The notes below the pieces were generated by a model that searched no databases, was not told the origin of the DNA, and saw nothing but the letters and a program-made list of their open reading frames with translations. Below, piece by piece: positions 1 to 5,859 of a stretch of 5,859 nt of DNA; positions within the stretch are counted from its first letter, which is position 1, and each line of letters begins with the position of its first letter. Both the position numbers and the translations under genes were made by a program. Origin of the DNA: Candidatus Thiodictyon intracellulare (GTDB lineage Bacteria; Pseudomonadota; Gammaproteobacteria; Chromatiales; Chromatiaceae). The stretch covers positions 1 through 5,859 of the forward strand of contig JADNEJ010000034.1 in the NCBI GenBank assembly GCA_016292295.1. The letters are read 5' to 3'.

Positions 1-73
1 GCTGGTCGCGCGTACGCCGGTGGGCGGCACGCAGCTCGGCGAGTTGTTCGGTGGAAAGGGTCTAGTCGAGCAT
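1..73 (-). pseudogene. N-terminal fragment of a probable IS630-type transposase, interrupted by TAG
   Basis: Reading leftward from the ATG at 71-73, the peptide is MLD, then a TAG codon (62-64), then TLSTEQLAELRAAHRRTRDQ running off the window edge. The stretch STEQLAELRAAHRRTRD resembles, from memory, the start of winged helix-turn-helix proteins of IS630-type transposases, where a leading M-L-D-x-T-L is common; this was not searched. The TAG sits where the family would have a Leu or Tyr, a one-base change from TTG or TAC. No alternative ATG, GTG or TTG lies in frame just after the stop, and no good Shine-Dalgarno sequence precedes the ATG, so the gene is probably dead unless the stop is bypassed. 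Only about 24 codons are visible. The chorismate-mutase start of pheA, expected after serC in many gammaproteobacteria, was considered but the residues after LAELRAA do not fit it. Confidence 0.5.
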
Positions 74-121
74 AGAGATAATAGTATATCGACGTCGGCC
101 GGTTACGCTAGGGCCCTGAGC

Positions 122-138
122 AAAAATCTCAGATGAGA
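122..138 (-). terminator. Weak terminator-like hairpin after serC
   Basis: On the minus strand, 48 bases beyond the serC stop, TCTC-ATCT-GAGA (127-138) can form a short stem and is followed immediately by five T residues (122-126). The position is right for ending the gyrA-serC transcript, but the stem has only four pairs (five with a two-base loop), so it may be inefficient or coincidental. An overlapping alternative pairing is CTGAG (116-120) with CTCAG (128-132). Confidence 0.3.
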
Positions 139-140
139 CG

Positions 141-178
141 TGTGTACTCACGTACTGTGTACTCACGTACTCACGTAC
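141..178. repeat. Tandem 15-bp repeat with a partial third copy
   Basis: TGTGTACTCACGTAC occurs twice with no gap and no mismatch (141-155 and 156-170). It is followed by a partial copy, TCACGTAC (171-178), which duplicates the last eight bases of the unit. Each unit contains GTAC-TCAC-GTAC, a four-base inverted repeat around a four-base loop. The array lies between the serC stop codon and the terminator-like hairpin, so it would be in the 3' untranslated part of the serC transcript. No coding role is seen. Confidence 0.85.
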
Positions 179-185
179 TTCCCTA

Positions 186-1268
186 TCATCCGTACATGCG
201 CTCGAATTCTTGCATATAGGCGACCAAGGCCGCTACCCCCGCCTCCGGCATGGCGTTGTAGATGCTCGCGCGCATACCGCCCACCGAGCGGTGGCCCTTG
301 AGTGTGGTGAGGCCCGCGGCCTTGGCACCCTTGAGGAAGAGGTCGTCCAGGTCTGGCGTGGGGAGCGTGAAGGGGACGTTCATCCAGGACCGGGAGTCCG
401 GTGCCACCGGGTTCTGGTAAAAACAGGAGGCGTCAATCGCGCTATAGAGCAATTGCGCTTTACGCTGATTGATGACTGCCATCGCAGCGAGACCGCCAAG
501 GTCCTTCATCCACTGGAACACCAGCCCCGCCAGATACCAGGCATAGGTGGGCGGGGTGTTGTACATGGAGTCGTTATCGGCGTGGGTCTTGTAATCGAGC
601 ATAGTGGGGGTACCGGCCAGGGGTTGGCCGATCAGGTCCTCACGCACGATGACTATAGTCATCCCCGCCGGGCCTATGTTCTTCTGGGCCCCGGCGTAGA
701 TCACACCGAAGCGCGCCACGTCGATGGGACGCGACAGGATCGTAGAGGACATGTCCGCCACCAGGGGCGTGCCGCCGCAGTCCGGCACATAGGAGAACTC
801 CACGCCCTCAATGGTCTCGTTCGGGGTGTAGTGGAGATAGGCGGCACCGGACTTGAGCTTGAGTTCGGACGGCGCCGGGACACGGGTGAAATGCTCGTCC
901 TCGGTGGTGGCGGCCACGTTGACACGGCCATAGCAGCGCGCCTCGGCGATCGCCTTCTTGGACCAGGAGCCGGTGTTGAGATAGTCTACCCCCTCGGCCC
1001 CGCGCAACAGGTTCATCGGCACCATGGCGAACTGAGTGGAGGCCCCGCCCTGGAGGAACAGCACCTTGTAGTTGGCGGGGACGCCGAGCAGTGCACGGAA
1101 ATCTGCCTCGGCCGCCGCAGCGATGCCCATGAACTCCTTGCCGCGGTGGCTCATCTCGGCCACACACATGCCGTTGCCCTGCCAGTCCAGCATCTCTTCC
1201 TGGGCACGCAGGAGCACGGACTCGGGCAACATGGCCGGACCGGCGCTGAAGTTATACGCGCGTGACAT
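186..1268 (-). CDS. serC: Phosphoserine aminotransferase SerC
   Basis: Cytoplasmic PLP enzyme of 360 residues that transaminates 3-phosphohydroxypyruvate with glutamate to give O-phosphoserine (serine synthesis); in gammaproteobacteria it also acts on 3-hydroxy-4-phosphohydroxythreonine-type substrate for pyridoxal phosphate synthesis. The sequence shows the class V aminotransferase fold from start to end: N-terminal YNFSAGPAMLPE, HRGK near 41-44, LQGGAS at 72-77, TGSW with Trp102, and the PLP-lysine motif GAQKNIGPAG with Lys196. Length matches the E. coli enzyme (about 362). An upstream in-frame ATG at 1311-1313 would add 15 residues, but the ATG at 1266-1268 is chosen because the conserved protein begins there and CGGAGA (1275-1280) lies six bases before it. 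It follows gyrA by 56 bases without a terminator, so co-transcription is likely. No damage is seen. Confidence 0.97.
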   Translation of the reverse strand: MSRAYNFSAGPAMLPESVLLRAQEEMLDWQGNGMCVAEMSHRGKEFMGIAAAAEADFRALLGVPANYKVLFLQGGASTQFAMVPMNLLRGAEGVDYLNTGSWSKKAIAEARCYGRVNVAATTEDEHFTRVPAPSELKLKSGAAYLHYTPNETIEGVEFSYVPDCGGTPLVADMSSTILSRPIDVARFGVIYAGAQKNIGPAGMTIVIVREDLIGQPLAGTPTMLDYKTHADNDSMYNTPPTYAWYLAGLVFQWMKDLGGLAAMAVINQRKAQLLYSAIDASCFYQNPVAPDSRSWMNVPFTLPTPDLDDLFLKGAKAAGLTTLKGHRSVGGMRASIYNAMPEAGVAALVAYMQEFERMYG

Positions 1269-1274
1269 GCTAAA

Positions 1275-1280
1275 TCTCCG
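1275..1280 (-). promoter_or_regulatory. serC ribosome binding site
   Basis: CGGAGA on the minus strand is six bases upstream of the ATG at 1266-1268. This decides the serC start in favour of the shorter, family-length protein over the in-frame ATG 45 bases further upstream. Confidence 0.75.
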
Positions 1281-1324
1281 CTCAACTGTCTTAAATAGTG
1301 GCCCTGCAAGCATGGAGGACGGAC

Positions 1325-4009
1325 CTAATCGGCAGGCGTATCACCTGCTTCGTCGTCCCTATCAGCGCCCGGCTCGGTATCCGGGTCGTCTTCTTTGTCC
1401 GATGCGTCTCTCGCAACGCCGCCCGGGTCGCCGTCGGCCTCCGCGTCGGCCTGGTCCGCACTGGTGTCGTTGTCGCCCTCCAAGGCAACGATACGCTCCA
1501 CATAGCGCAGTTTCTCCCCTGACCCTAAGCTGATCAGCTTCACGCCCTGGGCGGGACGACCCACGATCGGGATCTGGTCGACCGGTGTGCGGATCAGGGT
1601 GCCGCCCTCGGTGATCAGCATGATCTCGTCCCCGGGACGCACTAGCACCGCGCCCACCTGGGCGCCGTTGCGCTCGCTGCTGGCGATGGCGATGACGCCC
1701 TTGGTCCCGCGGCCCTTGGTGGGGAACTCGGCCACCGTGGTGCGCTTACCATAACCGTTTCCGGTTACACACAGGATGGTCCCGGGCTCCGGCACCACCA
1801 AGGCGATGACCCGCTGGCCCTCGTCCAACATGACCCCGCGCACCCCGTGGGCGCCGCGGCCCATGGCCCGTACATGGTCCTCGCTGAAGCGCACCGCCTT
1901 GCCGGCGGAGGTAAAGAGCATCAGGTCGCGTTGCCCGTCGGTAATGGCCACACCGACCAGGACCTCGTCTTCATGCAGATCGATGGCGATGATGCCGCGC
2001 GACAGCGGTCGGGAGAACTCCGTAAGCGGGGTCTTCTTGACCGTGCCGGCGCTGGTCACCATGAAGACGAAGTAGCCCTCTTCATAGGCGCACACCGGCA
2101 GGACCGCGTTGATCCGCTCCCCCTGCTCCAGGGGCAGCAGGTTGACCATCGGCCGGCCGCGCGCCCCGCGCCCGGCCTGGGGCAACTCGTAGACCTTGAG
2201 CCAATAGACCTGGCCGCGGCTGGAGAAGCACAGCACCGTGTCGTGCGAGTTGGCGACGAAGATCCGGTCGATGAAGTCCTCTTCCTTGAAAGAGGTCGCG
2301 CTCTTACCCTTGCCGCCGCGCCGCTGCGCCTGATAGTCGCTGATCGGCTGGGCCTTGACATAGCCCTGGTGTGACATGGTCACGACCACGTCCTCGGGGG
2401 CGATCAGGTCCTCCAGCGTCAGGTCCGTGTGGTCGACCATGATCTCGGTACGGCGCGCATCCACGAACTGGTCGCGGATGGCCGTGAGCTCCTTGCGGAT
2501 CACCTCCATCAAGCGGTCCGGGTCCGAGAGTATCAGCAACAGGGCGGCGATCTGCTCCAGGAGCTCGCCGAATTCGCCGAGGATCTTCTCCTGCTCCAGG
2601 CCGGTCAAGCGCTGCAGTTGCAGGTCCAGGATCGCTTTGGTCTGACGCTCGCTCAGCCGATAGCCGCCCGCGACCATCCCGAAGGCGACTTCGAGTTCCT
2701 CGGGCCTCGTCTGATCCGCCCCGGCACGGGCCAACATGCCGGTCACCGCCCCCGGCGGCCAGGTGCGGGCCATCAGGCCATCGCGCGCCTCGGCCGGGTT
2801 GGCGGCGGCGCGGATGAGCGCGATCACCTCGTCCAGGTTCGCGAGCGCAATGGCGTAGCCTTCCAAGATATGGGCGCGATCACGCGCCTTGCGCAGTTGA
2901 AAGAGTGTACGTCTGGTCACCACGTCGCGGCGGTGACACAGGAAATACTCCAGCATCTGCTTGAGGTTCAGTGTCCGCGGCTGGCTGTCCACCAGCGACA
3001 CCATGTTGATTCCGAACACACTCTGCATGGCGGTGTGCTGATACAGATTGTTCAGCAGCACCTCAGGGTAGGCGTCCTTTTTCAGCTCGATGACCATGCG
3101 CATACCGTCCTTGTCAGACTCGTCGCGCAGCCCGTCATGGGCGATACCCTCGATCTTCTTCTCCTTCACCAACTCGGCGATTCGCTCCAGGAGCCTGGCT
3201 TTGTTGACCTGATAGGGAAGCTCCGTGACGATGATGGCCTCGCGCCCGCTGCGCTTCTGGGTCTCGATCTCGGTGCGGGCGCGCATGACGCAACGCCCGC
3301 GTCCGGTTCGGTAGGCCTCGCGGATACCGCGCACACCATTGATCGTGGCCGCCGTCGGAAAATCCGGCCCCGGCACCAGGACCATCAGGTCTTCGATGGT
3401 CGCCAGCGGGTTGTCGATCAGGGCCAGACAGGCGTCGATGACCTCGCGCAAGTTGTGAGGCGGGATATTGGTGGCCATGCCGACCGCGATGCCAGAGGAG
3501 CCGTTCACCAACAGGTTCGGGAAGCGCGCCGGCAAGACCGTGGGTTCCTGCTCGGTGTTGTCATAGTTCGGGATGAAATCGACCGTGTCCTTGTCCAGGT
3601 CGTCGAGCAAGGAATCCGCCATGCGCGTCAGGCGCACCTCCGTGTAGCGCATGGCCGCCGGCGGGTCCCCGTCCACCGAGCCGAAATTGCCCTGGCCGTC
3701 CACCAGCAAATAGCGCAGGGAAAAAGGCTGCGCCATGCGCACCATGGTGTCGTAGATGGCCGAATCACCGTGGGGGTGGTATTTACCCATCACGTCGCCG
3801 ACCACGCGGGCCGACTTGCGGTGGGCCCGGTTCCAGACGTTGCCCTGCTCGTTCATGGAGAAGAGCACCCGCCGGTGCACGGGCTTCAAACCATCACGCA
3901 CATCCGGGAGCGCCCTACCAACGATCACGCTCATGGCGTAATCCAGGTAGGACTGGCGCATCTCGTCTTCCAGATTGATCTGGATAACTTCGCGGGCGAA
4001 ATCAGGCAT
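1325..4009 (-). CDS. gyrA: DNA gyrase subunit A
   Basis: The 894-residue cytoplasmic subunit cuts and rejoins DNA in the A2B2 gyrase, which introduces negative supercoils. The N-terminal breakage-reunion domain is complete: catalytic Tyr122 in AAMRYTE, and the quinolone-determining region HGDSAIYDT carries Ser83 and Asp87, the susceptible-type residues at E. coli positions. The C-terminal DNA-wrapping domain begins around residue 540 and has a canonical GyrA box, QRRGGKG, at about 562-568, which separates it from ParC. The protein ends in an acidic tail of about 52 residues (843-894; roughly 21 Asp/Glu against 3 Arg/Lys), making it slightly longer than the 875-residue E. coli protein. The ATG at 4007-4009 gives the family N-terminus; its Shine-Dalgarno is weak (GGAAA about 12 bases upstream). 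It is followed by serC on the same strand, and the stop is TAG. Confidence 0.98.
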   Translation of the reverse strand: MPDFAREVIQINLEDEMRQSYLDYAMSVIVGRALPDVRDGLKPVHRRVLFSMNEQGNVWNRAHRKSARVVGDVMGKYHPHGDSAIYDTMVRMAQPFSLRYLLVDGQGNFGSVDGDPPAAMRYTEVRLTRMADSLLDDLDKDTVDFIPNYDNTEQEPTVLPARFPNLLVNGSSGIAVGMATNIPPHNLREVIDACLALIDNPLATIEDLMVLVPGPDFPTAATINGVRGIREAYRTGRGRCVMRARTEIETQKRSGREAIIVTELPYQVNKARLLERIAELVKEKKIEGIAHDGLRDESDKDGMRMVIELKKDAYPEVLLNNLYQHTAMQSVFGINMVSLVDSQPRTLNLKQMLEYFLCHRRDVVTRRTLFQLRKARDRAHILEGYAIALANLDEVIALIRAAANPAEARDGLMARTWPPGAVTGMLARAGADQTRPEELEVAFGMVAGGYRLSERQTKAILDLQLQRLTGLEQEKILGEFGELLEQIAALLLILSDPDRLMEVIRKELTAIRDQFVDARRTEIMVDHTDLTLEDLIAPEDVVVTMSHQGYVKAQPISDYQAQRRGGKGKSATSFKEEDFIDRIFVANSHDTVLCFSSRGQVYWLKVYELPQAGRGARGRPMVNLLPLEQGERINAVLPVCAYEEGYFVFMVTSAGTVKKTPLTEFSRPLSRGIIAIDLHEDEVLVGVAITDGQRDLMLFTSAGKAVRFSEDHVRAMGRGAHGVRGVMLDEGQRVIALVVPEPGTILCVTGNGYGKRTTVAEFPTKGRGTKGVIAIASSERNGAQVGAVLVRPGDEIMLITEGGTLIRTPVDQIPIVGRPAQGVKLISLGSGEKLRYVERIVALEGDNDTSADQADAEADGDPGGVARDASDKEDDPDTEPGADRDDEAGDTPAD

Positions 4010-4055
4010 GGGTAAGACGGGTTTCCAGGCTGCGCAACGGCCGCGGCGGGACTTG

Positions 4056-4079
4056 CCCCCCGGCAGCGGCTAGGGGGGG
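4056..4079 (-). promoter_or_regulatory. C/G-tract hairpin in the gyrA leader
   Basis: Six C (4056-4061) and seven G (4073-4079) face each other across an 11-base loop, so the gyrA leader RNA could form a very stable six-pair stem between the proposed transcription start and the ribosome binding site. There is no T-run after it on the minus strand, so it is not an intrinsic terminator as written. A function in leader control is only a guess. Confidence 0.4.
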
Positions 4080-4096
4080 TACAGACAAGACCGAGC

Positions 4097-4105
4097 ATTG
4101 TAGCA
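4097..4105 (-). promoter_or_regulatory. Probable extended -10 promoter of gyrA
   Basis: The minus strand reads TGC-TACAAT, five of six matches to TATAAT with the extended TGn element in front. No convincing TTGACA box lies 16-18 bases upstream, which fits an extended -10 promoter. Transcription would start near 4090, giving a leader of about 80 bases before the gyrA ATG. The assignment rests on motif and position only. Confidence 0.5.
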
Positions 4106-4471
4106 CGGGGTCAGCGCTCGGCCCCAGCGAGGTTGTGAGCGCGATGACTGGGGCACGACCAGCCGCCGGGTGAGGATTCCACCGCGCGGTCCGCGCCCAC
4201 CCCTGGTACCCCTGCGACATTGAGGGAGTCACGCGGTTCGGTTAGTCCTGAGCCAGGTCCGACCCGATCACCAACTGCCCAGGCACCCGCTCGGGCACTG
4301 CCCCGGCAGGGACCTCAACGCCGCCCCAGCGGCCCGTCCGCGCCCAGGATGCCGGTTGCTATGGACCGCCCACCAGACCCCGCCACCACCAGATCGACAA
4401 CACCGGGGCCACCCCGGCGCTTGGGCGTAGCGCCTCGTCAAGCCAGGAGTGCGGGTCTCGCTGCTGTCTCG

Positions 4472-4873
4472 TTGCGCTGTGGGTTCCTCTGTGCCTTGTG
4501 GCCACTCGTCGGCGCGGTCCAGGAGTTGATCGTCAACCAGGATTCAGGCCACCGCCCACTGACCCGCAACGAGGCCCGGCTCCACTTCACCCTGCGCCTG
4601 CAACAGTAGCCGGACGGCTAGCCCGTGCGGGTCTTCGTCCTGCCCGACGAGGACCCACTGCATGTCGCCTTCACCAAGGATCGGCTCGGGTTGTTCCCCT
4701 ACCAATTGCGCGGCGTATGGGATCGGCAGGTGTTTTCCGGCACCGTCCAGGCCCCGACCAGAGTCGCCGACGAGTCGGAGATGATCCGGCGAGTAGCGGC
4801 GGCCCCAGGCGCCGTCGGCTATGCGCGCTCCGCGCTCCGAGACCCCCGGGTCCACACGCTGGAGGTACGCTGA
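4472..4873 (+). pseudogene. PstS-like periplasmic anion-binding protein, broken by two amber codons
   Basis: One reading frame runs through ELIVNQDSGHRPLTRNEARL, a TAG at 4607-4609, PDG, a second TAG at 4619-4621, then RVFVLPDEDPLHVAF, FPYQLRGVWDRQVFSG and ADESEMIRRVAAAPGAVGYA to a TGA at 4871-4873. The two halves fit the small (about 130-150 residue) single-domain proteins related to phosphate ABC transporter substrate-binding proteins: an N-terminal beta strand with polar loop, the W-D-x-x-x-F-S-G segment, and a final P-G-A-x-G-Y. The first TAG stands where Trp is expected (TGG to TAG). A hydrophobic LRCGFLCALWPLVGAVQ just before ELIVN looks like a signal peptide, so export to the periplasm is likely; the start is uncertain, with TTG at 4472 the best fit and ATG at 4349 or 4361 as alternatives. 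The residual frame from GTG 4625 would yield only 82 residues without signal peptide. The stop lies one base before the next gene. No ligand can be assigned from sequence. Confidence 0.72.
4861..4865 (+). promoter_or_regulatory. Ribosome binding site of the outer-membrane protein gene
   Basis: GGAGG sits nine bases before the ATG at 4875, inside the last codons of the preceding PstS-like gene. This selects ATG 4875 over the in-frame ATG at 4821, which overlaps the upstream coding sequence, and suggests translational coupling of the two genes. Confidence 0.75.
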
Positions 4874-4874
4874 C

Positions 4875-5483
4875 ATGAACCTACGGCGCTTCATCGCGGC
4901 CTGGAAACGCCGCGCACCGGGCGGGGCTTGGGGCTTGCCGGCACCCCGGCGGACCCGGGGCCTCAGCACGGCGCTACTCACCCCCCTCTTGGCGCTGTTT
5001 CCAGCCGCGCAATCCCTCTGGACCAGCCTCCAAATCCACGGCTTCGTCGCCCAGGCTGTCCTCGATACCAGCGATAACCGCTGGTTTGCGCGCTATGACG
5101 GGACCTCGTTCGGCTTTACTGAGGTCGGCCTCAACGCCTCGCTGCGCCCCCGGCCCTGGCTCCTACTAGCCGGCCAGGTATTGGCGCGGCGCGCCGGTGA
5201 GATGTACAACGGGACTCCGGCCATCGACTTCGCGCTGGCTGATGTCAGCCTCCTGTCCTCGCCGCAGCAGCACGCCGGCCTGCGGCTGGGGCGCATCAAG
5301 AATCCACTCGGCCTCTATAACGAGACCCGCGACGTCGCCTTCACCCACCCCGGCATCTTCCTGCCCCAGGTGGTCTACTTCGACAAGGTGCGCAACCTAA
5401 CTCTCTCCACCGACGGGGCCATGCTCTACAGCGAAACCGACACCGATCTCGGGACCCTGAGCCTGAACCTGCAAGGCGGGTAA
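4875..5483 (+). CDS. Truncated outer-membrane beta-barrel (porin-like) protein
   Basis: The 202 residues begin with an arginine-rich segment (1-30), a hydrophobic core STALLTPLLALF (31-42) and a possible cleavage after AAQ (about 46), consistent with export. The rest alternates short amphipathic strands and polar turns as in a barrel: LQIHGFVAQAVLDTSDNRWF (52-71), FTEVGLNASLRPRPWLLLAG (81-100), then RLGRIKNPLGLYNETRDVAF (137-156) and FLPQVVYFDKVRNLTLSTDG (162-181). The last part resembles unnamed outer-membrane proteins of Proteobacteria, commonly near 400 residues, so roughly half the barrel seems missing. Reading stops at LSLNLQGG with no terminal aromatic strand. It starts one base after the PstS-like stop, so the pair formed an operon and may have worked together in binding or uptake of an anion; that role is inferred. 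The truncated product is unlikely to fold as a working barrel. Substrate unknown. Confidence 0.7.
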   Translation: MNLRRFIAAWKRRAPGGAWGLPAPRRTRGLSTALLTPLLALFPAAQSLWTSLQIHGFVAQAVLDTSDNRWFARYDGTSFGFTEVGLNASLRPRPWLLLAGQVLARRAGEMYNGTPAIDFALADVSLLSSPQQHAGLRLGRIKNPLGLYNETRDVAFTHPGIFLPQVVYFDKVRNLTLSTDGAMLYSETDTDLGTLSLNLQGG

Positions 5484-5505
5484 CCGTTTAGCCTCCCTGG
5501 TTACC
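5479..5505. repeat. 7-bp inverted repeat at the truncation point
   Basis: GGTAACC (5479-5485) and GGTTACC (5499-5505) are perfect reverse complements around a 13-base loop. The left arm contains the TAA that ends the truncated outer-membrane gene, so the hairpin sits on the break between recognisable coding sequence and unrelated DNA. It may be the end of an inserted or excised element. It lacks a T-run, so it is not a typical terminator. Confidence 0.6.
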
Positions 5506-5726
5506 AAGTAGCCGTAGCGGGTCGCCCCGATCAGAGGGCTGGTGAGGGCAACGGTGGGGCTTGAAGTCGGCCTTGATAATAATTCCGCTCACCTTATTCA
5601 GTCCCAGCATCGCTACCCCTCTTTCAGAACATGGTCTTGCACGCGAAAACCCACATGGGCCGGCCGACCTTGGGCGGATTTGTGATCAAGGCCCATGCAC
5701 GGCATGCGCCGATGCTCAACGCCCTT
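5484..5726. other. No recognisable gene; probable mobile-element debris
   Basis: Short open frames here (for example 5488-5610 on the minus strand, 40 codons from ATG, and 5631-5798 on the plus strand) show no domain I recognise. The stretch includes an AT-rich patch near 5574-5585 and an inverted repeat at 5654-5697. The minus-strand frame of the neighbouring transposase fragment stays open to a TAG at 5613-5615, but similarity to the family fades after its VRS residues near 5727. Confidence 0.5.
5654..5697. repeat. Interrupted inverted repeat
   Basis: CATGGGCC (5654-5661) is the exact reverse complement of GGCCCATG (5690-5697). Inside it CCTTG (5668-5672) pairs with CAAGG (5687-5691), sharing two bases with the outer arm. 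A bulged hairpin with outer CATGGG/CCCATG and inner CCTTG/CAAGG stems can therefore form. It lies in decayed sequence next to the transposase fragment; function unknown. Confidence 0.5.
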
Positions 5727-5859
5727 CGAGCGTACCGCATCGCGGTACATCCCCTTAGCGGCAACGCGCGCCCTTGCGCTGCTCCAGAGTCTCGTCCATA
5801 ACCGCCAGAATCGGCCAGCCAGGCGGCAGCAGCGCCATCAGCAGTCCCAGCAGGATCTG
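5727..5859 (-). pseudogene. Fragment of a DDE transposase (IS701/DDE_5 type), frameshifted
   Basis: From the right edge leftward one frame reads QILLGLLMALLPPGWPILAV then MDETLEQRKGARCR and stops at TAA (5755-5757). The next frame continues as RVAAKGMYRDAVRS. Joined, they give the D-E-T-L-x-x-R-K-G ... A-K-G-x-Y-R-D-x-V-R-S core that I associate with DDE_5 / IS701-type transposases; the Asp of MDET would be the first catalytic acid. The switch lies in the alternating CG run at 5765-5771, and restoring one CG pair (a two-base slippage loss) would rebuild R-K-G-A-R-V-A-A-K-G. The gene begins beyond the window and its C-terminal half, with the other catalytic acids, is missing or unrecognisable, so it cannot be active. 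The family call is from memory of related proteins. Confidence 0.62.

Larger units (their letters stand above)
4010..4471. other. GC-rich divergent intergenic region
   Basis: The gap separates gyrA (leftward) from the PstS-like remnant (rightward). The gyrA promoter and leader hairpin occupy roughly 4010-4105. Positions 4220-4471 stay open on the plus strand in frame with the downstream remnant, but the translation is almost all Pro, Arg, Ala and Ser, with no recognisable domain, and looks like GC-rich non-coding sequence. On the minus strand 4242-4358 is open without a start codon and resembles nothing I can name. I see no clear promoter for the rightward genes. Confidence 0.6.

Noticed and set aside
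1..73. Start of pheA (chorismate mutase domain) after serC
   Set aside because: STEQLAELRA could suggest it, but the following HRRTRDQ lacks the I-D-x-I-D-x-x-L pattern of chorismate mutase, and there is no start codon after the TAG.
210..1265. Long plus-strand open frame opposite serC
   Set aside because: It is rich in His, Arg and Gly with no domain, and lies exactly antisense to a well-conserved serC; it is a GC-rich shadow frame.
1269..1324. Possible terminator between gyrA and serC
   Set aside because: I see no stem followed by a T-run in the 56-base gap; it supports co-transcription instead.
2429..4015. 528-codon plus-strand open frame opposite gyrA
   Set aside because: The minus strand encodes GyrA with all motifs intact; the antisense translation is low-complexity His/Asp/Val-rich and not recognisable.
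4242..4358. Minus-strand peptide ending VPGQLVIGSDLAQD
   Set aside because: It reads somewhat like coding sequence but has no start codon, is bounded by stops after 38 codons, and matches no family I know.
4220..4471. Extension of the PstS-like gene upstream to ATG 4220
   Set aside because: The frame is open but the extra 84 residues are Pro/Arg-rich and unlike a signal peptide; the hydrophobic segment just before ELIVN is a better N-terminus.
5488..5610. 40-codon minus-strand ORF
   Set aside because: It has an ATG, but no recognisable domain and no conserved neighbour; its end overlaps the hairpin at the truncation point, so it is probably chance.
5732..5748. Perfect 7-bp inverted repeat GTACCGC-ATC-GCGGTAC
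   Set aside because: These bases are the codons for the conserved Y-R-D-A-V-R segment of the transposase, so the symmetry is likely a by-product of coding.

Overview
The window looks like a chromosomal segment of a GC-rich gammaproteobacterium. The gyrA-serC order on one strand is typical of that class. The protein sequences and the mix of decayed mobile genes would suit a purple sulfur bacterium (Chromatiaceae-like), but that placement is an inference from memory of similar proteins and was not searched.

Layout. Positions 1-73 (minus strand) hold the first codons of a probable IS630-type transposase, interrupted by an in-frame TAG. Positions 74-185 are a short spacer with a tandem 15-bp repeat and a weak terminator-like hairpin placed to end the serC transcript. 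Positions 186-1268 (minus) are serC, phosphoserine aminotransferase, and 1325-4009 (minus) are gyrA, DNA gyrase subunit A. The two are separated by 56 bases with no terminator, so they are probably one transcription unit read from an extended -10 promoter near 4097-4105. Positions 4010-4471 are a GC-rich divergent intergenic region containing that promoter and a C6/G7 hairpin in the gyrA leader.

On the plus strand, 4472-4873 encode a small PstS-like periplasmic anion-binding protein broken by two in-frame amber codons. One base after its stop begins 4875-5483, the N-terminal half of an outer-membrane beta-barrel (porin-like) protein that ends abruptly at a 7-bp inverted repeat. Positions 5484-5726 have no convincing gene. 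The right edge (5727-5859, minus) is a frameshifted piece of a DDE transposase of the IS701/DDE_5 type.

Interpretation. The healthy core is a housekeeping operon (gyrase plus serine/pyridoxine biosynthesis) whose motifs all look intact. Both flanks are eroded by insertion-sequence debris: the position after serC, where pheA often lies in gammaproteobacteria, is occupied by a transposase start, and the two-gene binding-protein/outer-membrane unit upstream of gyrA is disabled by nonsense codons and truncation. The most interesting item is this decayed pair, which looks like the remains of an envelope anion-binding or sensing module. I see no intact novel system in the window.
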